Below are positions 24,029 through 32,086 of a stretch of 64,000 nucleotides of DNA, in pieces. Numbering within the stretch: the stretch's first letter is position 1; every line of letters begins with the position of its first letter. The translations under genes were made by a program, and so were the position numbers. The notes beneath the pieces were generated by a model. The model was not told the DNA's origin and did not search any database. It saw only the letters and a program-made list of their open reading frames with translations. The stretch is from NORP110 sp051251595 (GTDB taxonomy: Bacteria; Pseudomonadota; Alphaproteobacteria; Rhodobacterales; Rhodobacteraceae), in the NCBI GenBank assembly GCA_051251595.1, contig JBPOFA010000002.1:62001-126000 (forward strand), read 5' to 3'.

Positions 24029-24756
24029 TGCTGTTGCTGCTGGCCGGAACGCGCGGCGCGCGCGAAATTGCGCAAGGGCTGGCGGATGCTGGCATCGCTG
24101 CGATCGCCTCTTTGGCGGGGGCAACGCGGGACCCGGCAGAGATGGCGCTTCCGGTCATTTCTGGTGGGTTTGGTGGCGAAGCGCCCTTTCGCGACTTTCT
24201 GAAGGCCAAAGGTATAACCGCCATCATCGACGCCACCCATCCTTTTGCGCATAGGATCAGTGCGCGCACCGCTGCCGTGGCCAAAGACCTTGGGCTTCCT
24301 TATATCCAGTTGATGCGTGCGCCTTGGGTGGCGCAAGACGGGGACCAATGGACAGAGATCGCGTCTGAAAAAGACGCCGCCGCTTTGATCCCCAAAGGCG
24401 CTGTCGTGTTTCTGGCGACGGGGCGGCAAACGCTCGGCCAGTTTTCAAACCTGACGGAACGCCGGTTGATCTGTCGTCAGATCGATCCGCCCGACGGGCC
24501 GTTTCCCTTTGCAAATGGTGAATTTCTGATCGGGCGCCCGCCGTTTTCGGTCGCGGACGAAGTCGCGCTGTTCAGAAAACTGGGCGTGGATTGGCTTGTG
24601 GTCAAAAATGCAGGCGGGCAGGCCAGCCGGTCCAAACTGGACGCCGCGCGCGCCTTGAAAATTCCCGTGGCCATGATCCGCCGGCCGCCGCCCTTGGATG
24701 TTGGAACCGTCACCACGCCAGAACAAGCCTTGGATTGGGCGCGGGCGCTGGAATGA
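24028..24756 (+). CDS. cobK: Precorrin-6A reductase (CobK/CbiJ)
   Basis: NAD(P)H-dependent reduction of the corrin macrocycle (precorrin-6A or its cobalt form). The 242-residue product begins LLLLAGTRGAREIAQGL, contains IIDATHPFAHRISA (about residues 68-81), LATGRQTLGQFSNL and ends with VVKNAGGQASRSKLDAARAL and IPVAMIRRPP, all typical of CobK/CbiJ. It is coupled to cbiD (TGATG) and overlaps the next gene by 4 bases. Confidence 0.93.
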   Translation: MLLLLAGTRGAREIAQGLADAGIAAIASLAGATRDPAEMALPVISGGFGGEAPFRDFLKAKGITAIIDATHPFAHRISARTAAVAKDLGLPYIQLMRAPWVAQDGDQWTEIASEKDAAALIPKGAVVFLATGRQTLGQFSNLTERRLICRQIDPPDGPFPFANGEFLIGRPPFSVADEVALFRKLGVDWLVVKNAGGQASRSKLDAARALKIPVAMIRRPPPLDVGTVTTPEQALDWARALE

Positions 24757-25382
24757 TCGGGCGCATCATTCTGGGCGATGCTTGCGTGGCAGAGGGGGCC
24801 GCCTATCTTGCCGCCCGCGAGCCCCGCTTTGCCACAGCGCTCGACCAAACCGGGCCCTTGCCACTGCGCCTGAGGGCAGACGGATTCGCCGCTTTGCTGA
24901 GCGCGATTGTCAGCCAGCAGGTCAGCGTGGCCTCGGCCAGTGCAATCTGGGCGCGGTTGGAAGAGGCTGGTTTGACCGAAGAACAGTCGGTGCTTGGGGC
25001 TTCTGAGGAAGAACTGCGCGGCTGCGGGCTTAGCCGCCCGAAGGTGCGGTATGCTCTGGCGCTTGCCCAATCCGGGCTTGGCTATGACCAATTGCGCGAC
25101 ATGCCCACGCAAGAGGTGATCAAAACGCTGACCGCAGTTCCGGGCATCGGGCAATGGACAGCAGATATTTACGCGATGTTTTCCCTGGGGCGGGCGGATG
25201 TCTTTGCCGCTGGCGATTTGGCCTTGCAAGAATCCGCACGCGTGTTGTTCGATTTGCCCGATCGGCCCAGTGCCAAAGACATGGCGATCATGGCGCAAGA
25301 CTGGGCCCCGTGGCGAAGTGTTGCAGCGCGGCTGTTGTGGGCCTACTACCGGATTATCAAACAACGTGAGGGACTGAGATGA
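24753..25382 (+). CDS. DNA-3-methyladenine glycosylase, AlkA-like
   Basis: A 209-residue base-excision repair glycosylase of the HhH-GPD superfamily, removing alkylated purines. LLSAIVSQQVSVASASAIW opens the fold and the helix-hairpin-helix GPD signature is LTAVPGIGQWTADIYAMF followed by VFAAGD, where the Asp is catalytic (about residue 152). It lacks both the E. coli AlkA N-terminal domain and the 4Fe-4S cysteines of MutY or Nth. It overlaps cobK by ATGA and the next gene by ATGA, so a repair gene sits in the middle of a cobalamin operon. Confidence 0.9.
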   Translation: MIGRIILGDACVAEGAAYLAAREPRFATALDQTGPLPLRLRADGFAALLSAIVSQQVSVASASAIWARLEEAGLTEEQSVLGASEEELRGCGLSRPKVRYALALAQSGLGYDQLRDMPTQEVIKTLTAVPGIGQWTADIYAMFSLGRADVFAAGDLALQESARVLFDLPDRPSAKDMAIMAQDWAPWRSVAARLLWAYYRIIKQREGLR

Positions 25383-26044
25383 GCGAAGGATTGCAAACTG
25401 GCCGCCGTGGCGTGCCCATGGGGCAGGCAAAACAGGTTGTGGTGTTCCTGCACGGATATGGCGCCGATGGTAAGGATTTGCTGGATATCAGCGAAACCTT
25501 GGCAGAGCATTTGCCCGGAACCGCCTATTATGCGCCCGACGCCCCGGAAAAATGTTCCGGCAATCCCTTTGGCTATCAGTGGTTTCCGATCCCGTGGATG
25601 GATGGCTCTCCTGAAGAATCCGTTGCGGCCTCTATCGAAACGTCCACCGGAGATCTGAACGCGTTTCTGGATCAGGTTCTGGCCGATGAGGGGCTGACGG
25701 CGGATCGTTTGATTCTGTTTGGGTTTTCCCAAGGCACAATGATGAGCCTGCATGTCGCGCCTCGTCGCGCAGAAGCGGTCGCAGGTGTCGTCGGATTTTC
25801 CGGCCGATTGTTGGCGCCAGAGCATTTGCAGGATGAAATCAAGTCCCGGCCGCCGGTTTTACTGTTGCATGGCGATCAGGATGAGGTCGTTCCGCCACAA
25901 AGCCTGCCAGCCGCCGCCGAGGCCCTGCAAACCGCTGGTCTCGATGTCTATGCCCATATCATGAAGGGCACGGCGCATGGCATCGCGCCGGATGGGCTAA
26001 GCGTTGCTTTGGCCTTTATGCGCGACAAGCTGGGGCTGGAGTGA
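25379..26044 (+). CDS. Alpha/beta-hydrolase carboxylesterase (phospholipase/carboxylesterase family)
   Basis: A 221-residue serine hydrolase. The fold is shown by VVVFLHGYGADGKDLLDI (oxyanion region), the nucleophile elbow GFSQG (Ser at about residue 122), the acid in LLHGDQDEVVPP (about residue 168) and the late His in KGTAHGIAPDGL. It is related to small acyl-protein/short-chain esterases; the substrate is unknown. There is no signal peptide. Its start overlaps the alkA-like stop by 4 bases, tying it to the cobalamin-side operon. Confidence 0.9.
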   Translation: MSEGLQTGRRGVPMGQAKQVVVFLHGYGADGKDLLDISETLAEHLPGTAYYAPDAPEKCSGNPFGYQWFPIPWMDGSPEESVAASIETSTGDLNAFLDQVLADEGLTADRLILFGFSQGTMMSLHVAPRRAEAVAGVVGFSGRLLAPEHLQDEIKSRPPVLLLHGDQDEVVPPQSLPAAAEALQTAGLDVYAHIMKGTAHGIAPDGLSVALAFMRDKLGLE

Positions 26045-26087
26045 TGTCGACGCTTTGACACAGGCCACAGCAACACCATTGGATCCT

Positions 26088-26600
26088 ATGATCGAAATTC
26101 GGCCTGCGACACAGGACGATACGGATGCCATCCTGAAGCTGTGGCATCAAGGGTGGCATGACGCCCATGCGGTCCTCGTGCCTGCATCGATCTTGCGGTT
26201 CAGAACGCCTGAATATTTCACGCTCTGGTTTGAACAGGCGGAAAACCCGTTTTGGGTTGCTGCGCATGATCAGGTTTTGGGCTTTGTGACAACGCAGGGG
26301 GCCGAACTGGAAAAGCTTTATGTTGCACCGCAGGCGCGCGGGTCTGGGGTTGCTACGGCGTTGTTGCGCCACGGTGAACAGATGATTTCGCAGACGGGTG
26401 TGGCAGAGGCCAAGTTGTTCTGCACCGCGGGAAACACGCGCGCCGAGCGTTTCTACCAACGCCATGGATGGGCGATTGAACGAAGTTTTGTTGATGCGCT
26501 TTGGACGCCAGAGGCCACTGGCGATACGGTTGCTGTTCAGACGCATTGTTTTCGAAAGCAACTGGGACCCGACCAAGCGCGGGCTAGTTCAGGGCCTTAA
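26088..26600 (+). CDS. GNAT-family N-acetyltransferase
   Basis: A 170-residue single GNAT domain: IEIRPATQDDTDAILKLWHQ at the start, the acetyl-CoA loop in LYVAPQARGSGVATALLRHG (about residues 84-103) and the C-terminal NTRAERFYQRHGWAIERSF. The substrate cannot be predicted. I use ATG 26088; the track frame from 26004 overlaps the esterase gene. It lies 43 bases after the esterase, so it may be the last gene of the rightward operon. Confidence 0.85.
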   Translation: MIEIRPATQDDTDAILKLWHQGWHDAHAVLVPASILRFRTPEYFTLWFEQAENPFWVAAHDQVLGFVTTQGAELEKLYVAPQARGSGVATALLRHGEQMISQTGVAEAKLFCTAGNTRAERFYQRHGWAIERSFVDALWTPEATGDTVAVQTHCFRKQLGPDQARASSGP

Positions 26601-26756
26601 ACCGCATTTTTGCCGGGCCAAGATTTGGCGCGGGCAGGGCACGCCCGCCAATCCTTCCGAAATAATTTCGTGAATTGTGATCCGGCCTGTCACGCGACTG
26701 TAACGATACCGCGGCAACATGCCGTTGAGCCACGCTAAATATCGGGGCTTGTCACT

Positions 26757-26781
26757 TCGCGACTGCCATATATAGTCGCGA
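26757..26781. promoter_or_regulatory. Inverted repeat before the HNH gene
   Basis: TCGCGACT (26757-26764) and AGTCGCGA (26774-26781) form a perfect 8-base inverted repeat with a 9-base AT-rich centre, ending 43 bases before the HNH start codon. It could be an operator or a leader hairpin; no matching regulator is known. Confidence 0.4.
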
Positions 26782-26824
26782 TTAAGGAAAGACTGAAATA
26801 TAGCAGCAAAGGTTGTAACGACCA

Positions 26825-27409
26825 ATGGATGGCGACTTCAGAACGGAATTTGTGCGAGAGCCCGGCGGGCTTAAGCATCATCCAGCCTTGGTTTTAAATG
26901 CAGATTACCGGCCTCTTTCGTATCTGCCGCTTTCACTGTGGTCCTGGCAGGACGCGGTAAAGGCCGCGTTCCTGGATCGGGTCGATATTGTTGCTGAATA
27001 CGACACTTTTGTGCACAGCCCGTCGACCAAGATCAAAATCCCTTCGGTTGTGGTTCTCAAGGATTACGTGAAGCCGCAAAGACGTGTGGCGTTCACACGG
27101 TTCAACCTGTTCTTGCGGGATGAGTTTTGTTGCCAATATTGTGGAGCCAAAGGGGATTTGACCTTTGACCACGTCATTCCCCGCGCCCGCGGCGGTGTGA
27201 CCAGCTGGGAAAACGTCGTGGCCGCCTGTTCCCCCTGCAATCTGCGCAAAGGGTCGCGCAGTTTGAGTGATGCGGGGCTGAGCCTGCGCAAACCTCCGCG
27301 TCAGCCGGGTTCAGAAGAACTGCGCAACATGGGGCGGCGCTTTCCGCCTGGGCATCTGCACGATACCTGGCTGGATTTCCTCTATTGGGATGCAGAGCTG
27401 GAAGCGTAA
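26825..27409 (+). CDS. HNH endonuclease-domain protein
   Basis: A 194-residue protein with an HNH nuclease core at about residues 98-145: RDEFCCQYCGAKGDLTFDHVI with CxxC zinc pair, then PRARGGVTSWENVVAACSPC and NLRKG. The N-terminal half (ALVLNADYRPLSYLPLSLWSW then QDAVKAAFLDRVDIV) is that of a widely conserved bacterial family of chromosomal HNH proteins, not of a homing or phage enzyme. Its target is unknown; no methylase or intron lies beside it. An 8-base inverted repeat lies 43 bases upstream. Confidence 0.88.
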   Translation: MDGDFRTEFVREPGGLKHHPALVLNADYRPLSYLPLSLWSWQDAVKAAFLDRVDIVAEYDTFVHSPSTKIKIPSVVVLKDYVKPQRRVAFTRFNLFLRDEFCCQYCGAKGDLTFDHVIPRARGGVTSWENVVAACSPCNLRKGSRSLSDAGLSLRKPPRQPGSEELRNMGRRFPPGHLHDTWLDFLYWDAELEA

Positions 27410-27497
27410 AGGTTCGTGAACACAGGCTGTTGGACCTCTCTGGGCGGATCAACAACCATCACGCGCCGCGCGGCCATTGGCGCTTTTCGGAATGCCG

Positions 27498-27884
27498 CTA
27501 GATGCGGCCCGCCACAGCTTCCAGGCACGACACAAGCCTGTCCTGATCAAAGGGTTTTGCCAAAAACCTGTCCAGCCCGTTGTGCCAGGCTTCTGTTATT
27601 GCGGGGTTGTCGTCATCGCCACTGGTCAGAACAAAGCCGATCCGGCAATGTCGGCGGTCATTGCGCAATCTTTGCAACAGCTCAAAGCCGTTTAAACCGG
27701 GCATGTGAAGATCGGCAATGATCATATCGGCGGGCTGGCGATCCAGGCTTTCAATCGCCTCTGTCCCGGTGGCGGCGGTTCGCACCGTCGTCACCCCCAG
27801 CTGTTCCAACAGCTGTTCCAGAATTTGCCGGCTGACGGCCATATCATCGGCAATCAGGATTTGTAGATCTTTGCGCAGCGCCAT
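27498..27884 (-). CDS. Single-domain (CheY-like) response regulator
   Basis: A 128-residue receiver domain with no output domain. Conserved sites are visible: the acidic pair in LIADDMAVSRQ, the phospho-acceptor Asp in MIIADLHMPGLNG (about residue 54), Thr/Ser in VLTSGDDDN and Lys in FLAKPFDQ. It should work by protein contact, as CheY or DivK do. ATG 27884 is preferred (TTGGGGGA just upstream); the frame also opens from TTG 27896. Upstream is a 9-base inverted repeat of GTTAAC type at 27930-27969. No partner kinase lies next to it. Confidence 0.87.
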   Translation of the reverse strand: MALRKDLQILIADDMAVSRQILEQLLEQLGVTTVRTAATGTEAIESLDRQPADMIIADLHMPGLNGFELLQRLRNDRRHCRIGFVLTSGDDDNPAITEAWHNGLDRFLAKPFDQDRLVSCLEAVAGRI

Positions 27885-27929
27885 CGCATCCCCCAAGACG
27901 GATCCGGCAAGGGCAGGGTGCCTTACCGA

Positions 27930-27969
27930 CGTTAACCAGAGCGCTTAGCTAAACCGGGTTTGGTTAACG
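27930..27969. promoter_or_regulatory. Inverted repeat CGTTAACCA / TGGTTAACG before the response regulator
   Basis: CGTTAACCA (27930-27938) and TGGTTAACG (27961-27969) are perfect 9-base inverted arms enclosing a second palindrome AAACC-G-GGTTT (27951-27961). They lie 46-85 bases before the response regulator, on the end side of glk. GTTAAC is the core of CtrA half-sites, but the spacing is not the canonical TTAA-N7-TTAA, so it may instead be an operator for another protein or a folded mRNA end. Confidence 0.4.
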
Positions 27970-27980
27970 TGCGGTTTACG

Positions 27981-28955
27981 TTAGCCCGGATCGGCCAGGT
28001 GACTTGCGCAGCCGATCAAAGCGGCAAAGTCGTCTTCGATGACAGAAACAGAGAAATTCGTCATGAACCCGGCAAAACGCCCTTTGTCGCGGAAGGCTTC
28101 TACAAATCCGAACTCGATCAGATGCGGCGCCATTGCCCGCACCACGCCGCCGATCAGAAAGACGCCGCCAAAGGGCAGCTGGATCAGCGACAGATTCCCG
28201 GCAACCGTGCCCAGAATCTTGACGAACATCCGTGCTGCCTGTTCCGCGCGGGGATCGCTGCCATCGTTGACCCCGGCCATGATCTCTGCGGCGGTTAGTT
28301 CTTTTTCGTCACCGGCCTCATGGCCCAGCCAACGATAGGCGTGCTGCAGGCCGCGCCCGGACAGGATGTCCTCGACAGACGGAAACCCGTGCACGGATTC
28401 GATATATTTACAAAACCTCAGTTCATCTTCGGTGCGTATGGGCAAATTCGCATGACCACATTCCGAAGGCGGGACAATCCGCCCAGCGCCGGTTTGAATG
28501 GCCGTTGCCGCATTCACGCCGGTTCCGACGCCCAGCACCAACATCGTGGCGTCCTTGGCCGGGGCGGTATCACATTGGATGATCGGCAGGATGTTTTCAT
28601 CCTCGATAAACCCAAGCGCGTGTCCCTGCGCCTGAAGGTCATTCAGGATCGCAACGTTTTCGGCCTTGGTGGCCCGGATCAACGTGTCCTTGTCGATGTG
28701 CCAATCCAGATTGGTCAGCTCTCCAACGCCGTCACGGACTGGCCCGGCCACCGCCACGCAGGCGGACATACAATCAACATCGCCTTCGTCGCTGACATAG
28801 GCCCGCAACACGGTTTCCAGACCTGCATAGCTGGCATTGGAATATTTGCGCACAGTATCGGGCACCAGTTTAGACCCCTTCGCCAGGGCAACCCGAGTGT
28901 TTGTGCCGCCGACATCTGCCACCAGTGAATAAACGTTACTTGGATGTTTTCCCAT
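27981..28955 (-). CDS. glk: Glucokinase
   Basis: Phosphorylates glucose to glucose 6-phosphate. The 324 residues match the GlcK/Glk (proteobacterial) family: LVADVGGTNTRVALAKG near residue 13 for phosphate binding, ACVAVAGPV, ILNDLQAQGHAL with the catalytic Asp (about residue 104), LGVGTGVNAA and FGGVFLIGGV. ATG 28955 is chosen because the family starts there; the frame opens much further upstream (29165). It is transcribed away from guaB and towards the CheY-like gene. Confidence 0.92.
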   Translation of the reverse strand: MGKHPSNVYSLVADVGGTNTRVALAKGSKLVPDTVRKYSNASYAGLETVLRAYVSDEGDVDCMSACVAVAGPVRDGVGELTNLDWHIDKDTLIRATKAENVAILNDLQAQGHALGFIEDENILPIIQCDTAPAKDATMLVLGVGTGVNAATAIQTGAGRIVPPSECGHANLPIRTEDELRFCKYIESVHGFPSVEDILSGRGLQHAYRWLGHEAGDEKELTAAEIMAGVNDGSDPRAEQAARMFVKILGTVAGNLSLIQLPFGGVFLIGGVVRAMAPHLIEFGFVEAFRDKGRFAGFMTNFSVSVIEDDFAALIGCASHLADPG

Positions 28956-29315
28956 CAGCCTAGCCCTGTGATTTTTCGCCTTTGGCCGAATGATGATCTG
29001 CCCGGGCGTGTTTGTTCTCTTTCGAAGGTCATCTTTATCATACCGACGCGGTTTTCGCAGCCCATAGTGCTGCGCTTGGCGGCGAAGATGTCCTTCAACC
29101 TTGACCCTGTGGCTTACGGTCCGGTGGCCTGATGTCAAGATGGCAGGGCTCCCAAAAATGAGCACGGCGCCCTGAAACGGCCATTCACTTTGGGTAAACG
29201 GGTTTTTGGTTGGGAAAATCGACGAAACCGCTCAGATTTCTGCTGCTGGGGCTTCCCATTCTGTGCCGCCCGTGAAATAGGGAGGCGTCAAACGAACACC
29301 TCCAAGGAGACTGAT
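28956..29315. other. 360-base divergent intergenic region between glk and guaB
   Basis: It must hold the promoters of glk (minus) and guaB (plus). An AAGGAGA ribosome site lies at 29304-29310 before guaB, and an imperfect hairpin (GGAGGCGT with ACACCTCC, 29281-29302) lies directly before it. No small gene or RNA fold stood out in the remaining sequence. Confidence 0.5.
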
Positions 29316-30764
29316 ATGGAGATTCGCGAGGCTCTCACATTTGATGACGTTCTGCTGGTTCCAGCTGCGTCTAGCGTTCTGCCCGCCGGCGCAGACACCA
29401 CGACCTATGTCACCCGCTCTATTGCGATGAATATACCCTTGCTCAGTTCAGCGATGGACACGGTGACAGAGGCCCGCATGGCGATCGCCATGGCGCAGGC
29501 CGGTGGCATCGGGGTTATTCACCGCAACCTGTCGGTAGAAGAACAATCCAGAGAAGTGCGCCGGGTGAAGCGGTTTGAAAGCGGGATCGTTTATAACCCG
29601 ATCACCTTGACGCCGGATCAGACCCTTGCAGATGCAAAGGCACTGCAGGAACGCTACAATGTCAGCGGCTTTCCGGTTGTGAACAGTGACGGGCATGTTG
29701 TTGGAATCGTTACAAATCGCGACATGCGCTTTGCCGATGAGGACAAGACACCTGTCAAATTCATGATGTCCTCAGAGGATCTGGCGATCCTGACAGAGCC
29801 GGCCGATCTGGGAGAGGCCAAAAGCCTGATGCAGGCCCGGCGGATCGAAAAGCTGCTGGTGACAGATGGCAATGGCAAGCTGACCGGTTTGCTGACGCTG
29901 AAAGATATCGAACAAGCGGTTCTGAACCCCACGGCGTGCAAAGATCAGCTGGGGCGTTTGCGGGTCGCTGCGGCCTCTACTGTGGGCGATGCCGGGTTCG
30001 AGCGGACCGAAGCGCTTGTAGATGCGGGCGTTGATCTGGTTGTGATCGATACGGCCCATGGGCACTCTGAGGGTGTTGCCAAAGCCGTTGAACGCGCCAA
30101 GAAATTATCCAATGAAGTCCAGATCATAGCGGGCAATGTTGCCACGGGCGAGGCGACGCGCTCTTTGATCGGCTCTGGCGCTGATGCGGTGAAAGTCGGC
30201 ATTGGTCCGGGATCCATCTGTACCACGCGGATTGTCGCCGGGGTCGGTGTGCCGCAACTAACGGCAATCGGAGACTGTGCTGAGGCCGCAGGGGATACAC
30301 CTGTTATCGCGGATGGCGGCATCAAGTTTTCCGGTGACTTCGCAAAGGCCATCGCCGCCGGTGCATCTTGCGCCATGGTTGGCAGCATGATTGCGGGCAC
30401 CGACGAAAGCCCGGGCGAAGTGATCCTGTATCAGGGACGTTCGTTCAAATCTTACCGCGGCATGGGCAGTTTGGGTGCGATGGCGCGTGGATCAGCCGAC
30501 CGGTATTTCCAGCAAGACGCTGCAGGGGACAAGCTGGTTCCCGAAGGCATCGAAGGTCAGGTCGCCTATAAGGGCTCTGCCGGGGCAGTAGTGCACCAGT
30601 TGGTGGGCGGTCTGCGGGCGGCTATGGGCTATACCGGGAATGCAACGATTGCCGAGATGCGCAAGAACTGCAAGTTCGTTAAGATCACGGGCGCTGGTTT
30701 GAAAGAAAGCCATGTTCATGACGTGCAGATCACCCGCGAAAGCCCGAACTATCGCGGCGCATAA
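29316..30764 (+). CDS. guaB: Inosine-5'-monophosphate dehydrogenase
   Basis: Oxidises IMP to XMP with NAD, the committed step to GMP. The 482-residue protein has the IMPDH TIM barrel (TFDDVLLVPAASSVLP at the start), an inserted Bateman module of two CBS domains at about residues 95-205 (VVGIVTNRDMRF, KLTGLLTLKDIE), the catalytic Cys in GIGPGSICTTRIVAG (about residue 303) and the finger YRGMGSLGAM. ATG 29316 follows AAGGAGA with normal spacing; the longer frame from 29190 is rejected. Confidence 0.97.
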   Translation: MEIREALTFDDVLLVPAASSVLPAGADTTTYVTRSIAMNIPLLSSAMDTVTEARMAIAMAQAGGIGVIHRNLSVEEQSREVRRVKRFESGIVYNPITLTPDQTLADAKALQERYNVSGFPVVNSDGHVVGIVTNRDMRFADEDKTPVKFMMSSEDLAILTEPADLGEAKSLMQARRIEKLLVTDGNGKLTGLLTLKDIEQAVLNPTACKDQLGRLRVAAASTVGDAGFERTEALVDAGVDLVVIDTAHGHSEGVAKAVERAKKLSNEVQIIAGNVATGEATRSLIGSGADAVKVGIGPGSICTTRIVAGVGVPQLTAIGDCAEAAGDTPVIADGGIKFSGDFAKAIAAGASCAMVGSMIAGTDESPGEVILYQGRSFKSYRGMGSLGAMARGSADRYFQQDAAGDKLVPEGIEGQVAYKGSAGAVVHQLVGGLRAAMGYTGNATIAEMRKNCKFVKITGAGLKESHVHDVQITRESPNYRGA

Positions 30765-30814
30765 CATCATATAATTCAACGCGATACGTCGCATAATTAA
30801 ACTGGATCCGACCC

Positions 30815-31981
30815 ATGACTCCATCAGCACGATATGCCGCTGCAATTGATATCCTGGATCGGATCCTGACGGGCGAAGCCAGCGAAAAAGTCCTGACCAC
30901 CTGGGCACGTTCCAACCGTTACGCGGGCTCTGGTGACCGGGCTGCCATTCGTGATCTGGTGTTTGAGGCCGTGCGCTGCCGTGCCTCTTATGGTCATCTG
31001 GGCGGGGCCAATACGGGCCGTGGTATCATGATCGGGCTGGCGCGTGTGCAAGGATTGGACGTTAATTCATTGTTTTCCGGCGATAAATACGCGCCCCATG
31101 CCTTGTCGCCTGAAGAGCAAGAGACGCATAATCTTGCAGATGCGCCACGTTCTGTGCGGCTGGATTGCCCCGAATGGCTTTTGCCGCTTTTTGATGCCTC
31201 TCTCAAAGATCAGGCGGATGCGGTGCTTGAACTGTCGCGCACCCGCGCCCCTGTTTTCTTGCGCGTGAACACGGCGAAAACGGATCGCGACCGCGCCATT
31301 CACGCTTTGGCCGATGATGGTGTCATCGCGATTGAACATCCTTTGTCGGAAACGGCGTTGGAAGTTCGTGAAAACCCGCGCCGCGTCGCTGTGGGGGAAA
31401 CGTTTCAATCCGGAATGGTCGAACTGCAAGACGCGGCCTCTCAGGCGGTCGTTGATGCGTTGCCTTTGGATGGCACCAGCCATGTTCTCGATTTCTGTGC
31501 GGGGGGCGGCGGCAAAAGCCTTGCCATTGCGGCAAAGGGCGCTGGCCGGGTTGTGGCCCATGACGCGCTGCCTGCGCGGATGAAAGACATCCCGGATCGC
31601 GCCAAACGCGCCGGTGCTAAGATGAAAATCTTGACGCTGTCCGAAATTGGGGATGACAAGTTTGACCTCGTCCTGTGCGATGTGCCGTGTTCTGGCAGCG
31701 GCTCTTGGCGGCGTTCACCGGACGGCAAGTGGGACCTGACCCAGGCCCGCCTGGAAGAGCTTGTTTCCGTTCAGATGAATATTCTTGAAGAAGCCTCTGA
31801 ATTCGTGGATAAAAATGGCGTTTTGGCCTATGTCACCTGTTCCATGTTTGATGTCGAAAATGCGCGGCAGGTTGAAGCGTTTATTCAAGCCCATCCAGAG
31901 TGGTCGGTGCAGACCTCACGCCAGTTCACGCCGCTTGATGGTGGTGACGGCTTCCATATCTCTCTATTGACGCGCGTTTGA
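30815..31981 (+). CDS. RsmB/NOP-family rRNA cytosine-C5 methyltransferase-like protein
   Basis: A 388-residue SAM-dependent RNA m5C methyltransferase of the NOL1/NOP2/Sun group. The SAM site is LDFCAGGGGKSLAIAA (about residues 227-242); the two catalytic cysteines are in CDVPCSGSGSWRR and YVTCSMFDVENARQ. An N-terminal helical region (about 1-100) is present, but I cannot confirm a NusB-like domain. Its target C is unknown; RsmB of E. coli modifies 16S C967. It follows guaB by 50 bases. Confidence 0.9.
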   Translation: MTPSARYAAAIDILDRILTGEASEKVLTTWARSNRYAGSGDRAAIRDLVFEAVRCRASYGHLGGANTGRGIMIGLARVQGLDVNSLFSGDKYAPHALSPEEQETHNLADAPRSVRLDCPEWLLPLFDASLKDQADAVLELSRTRAPVFLRVNTAKTDRDRAIHALADDGVIAIEHPLSETALEVRENPRRVAVGETFQSGMVELQDAASQAVVDALPLDGTSHVLDFCAGGGGKSLAIAAKGAGRVVAHDALPARMKDIPDRAKRAGAKMKILTLSEIGDDKFDLVLCDVPCSGSGSWRRSPDGKWDLTQARLEELVSVQMNILEEASEFVDKNGVLAYVTCSMFDVENARQVEAFIQAHPEWSVQTSRQFTPLDGGDGFHISLLTRV

Positions 31982-32019
31982 TCGATTTGCTACACAACTA
32001 ATGGTTGTGTTTCGATCAA
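31978..32019. terminator. Nested hairpin at the end of the rsmB-like gene
   Basis: Outer arms TTGATCGA (31978-31985) and TCGATCAA (32012-32019) enclose an inner stem ACACAAC/GTTGTGT (31992-31998 with 32004-32010, loop TAATG). The outer arm overlaps the stop codon. There is no long T tract, so it may end the mRNA weakly or stabilise it. The CtrA box begins three bases later. Confidence 0.5.
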
Positions 32020-32021
32020 TA

Positions 32022-32036
32022 TTAATCGCCGGTTAA
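32022..32036. promoter_or_regulatory. CtrA box upstream of cckA
   Basis: TTAATCGCCGGTTAA is a perfect TTAA-N7-TTAA match to the alphaproteobacterial CtrA site (consensus TTAA-N7-TTAAC, here followed by T). It lies 51 bases before the cckA start codon, a good position for control of cckA transcription by the regulator it activates. Confidence 0.65.
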
Positions 32037-32086
32037 TCTAATTCCCTTCGAAGTACGACCGAACCGAATCGTGAAGGGAGATTGAA

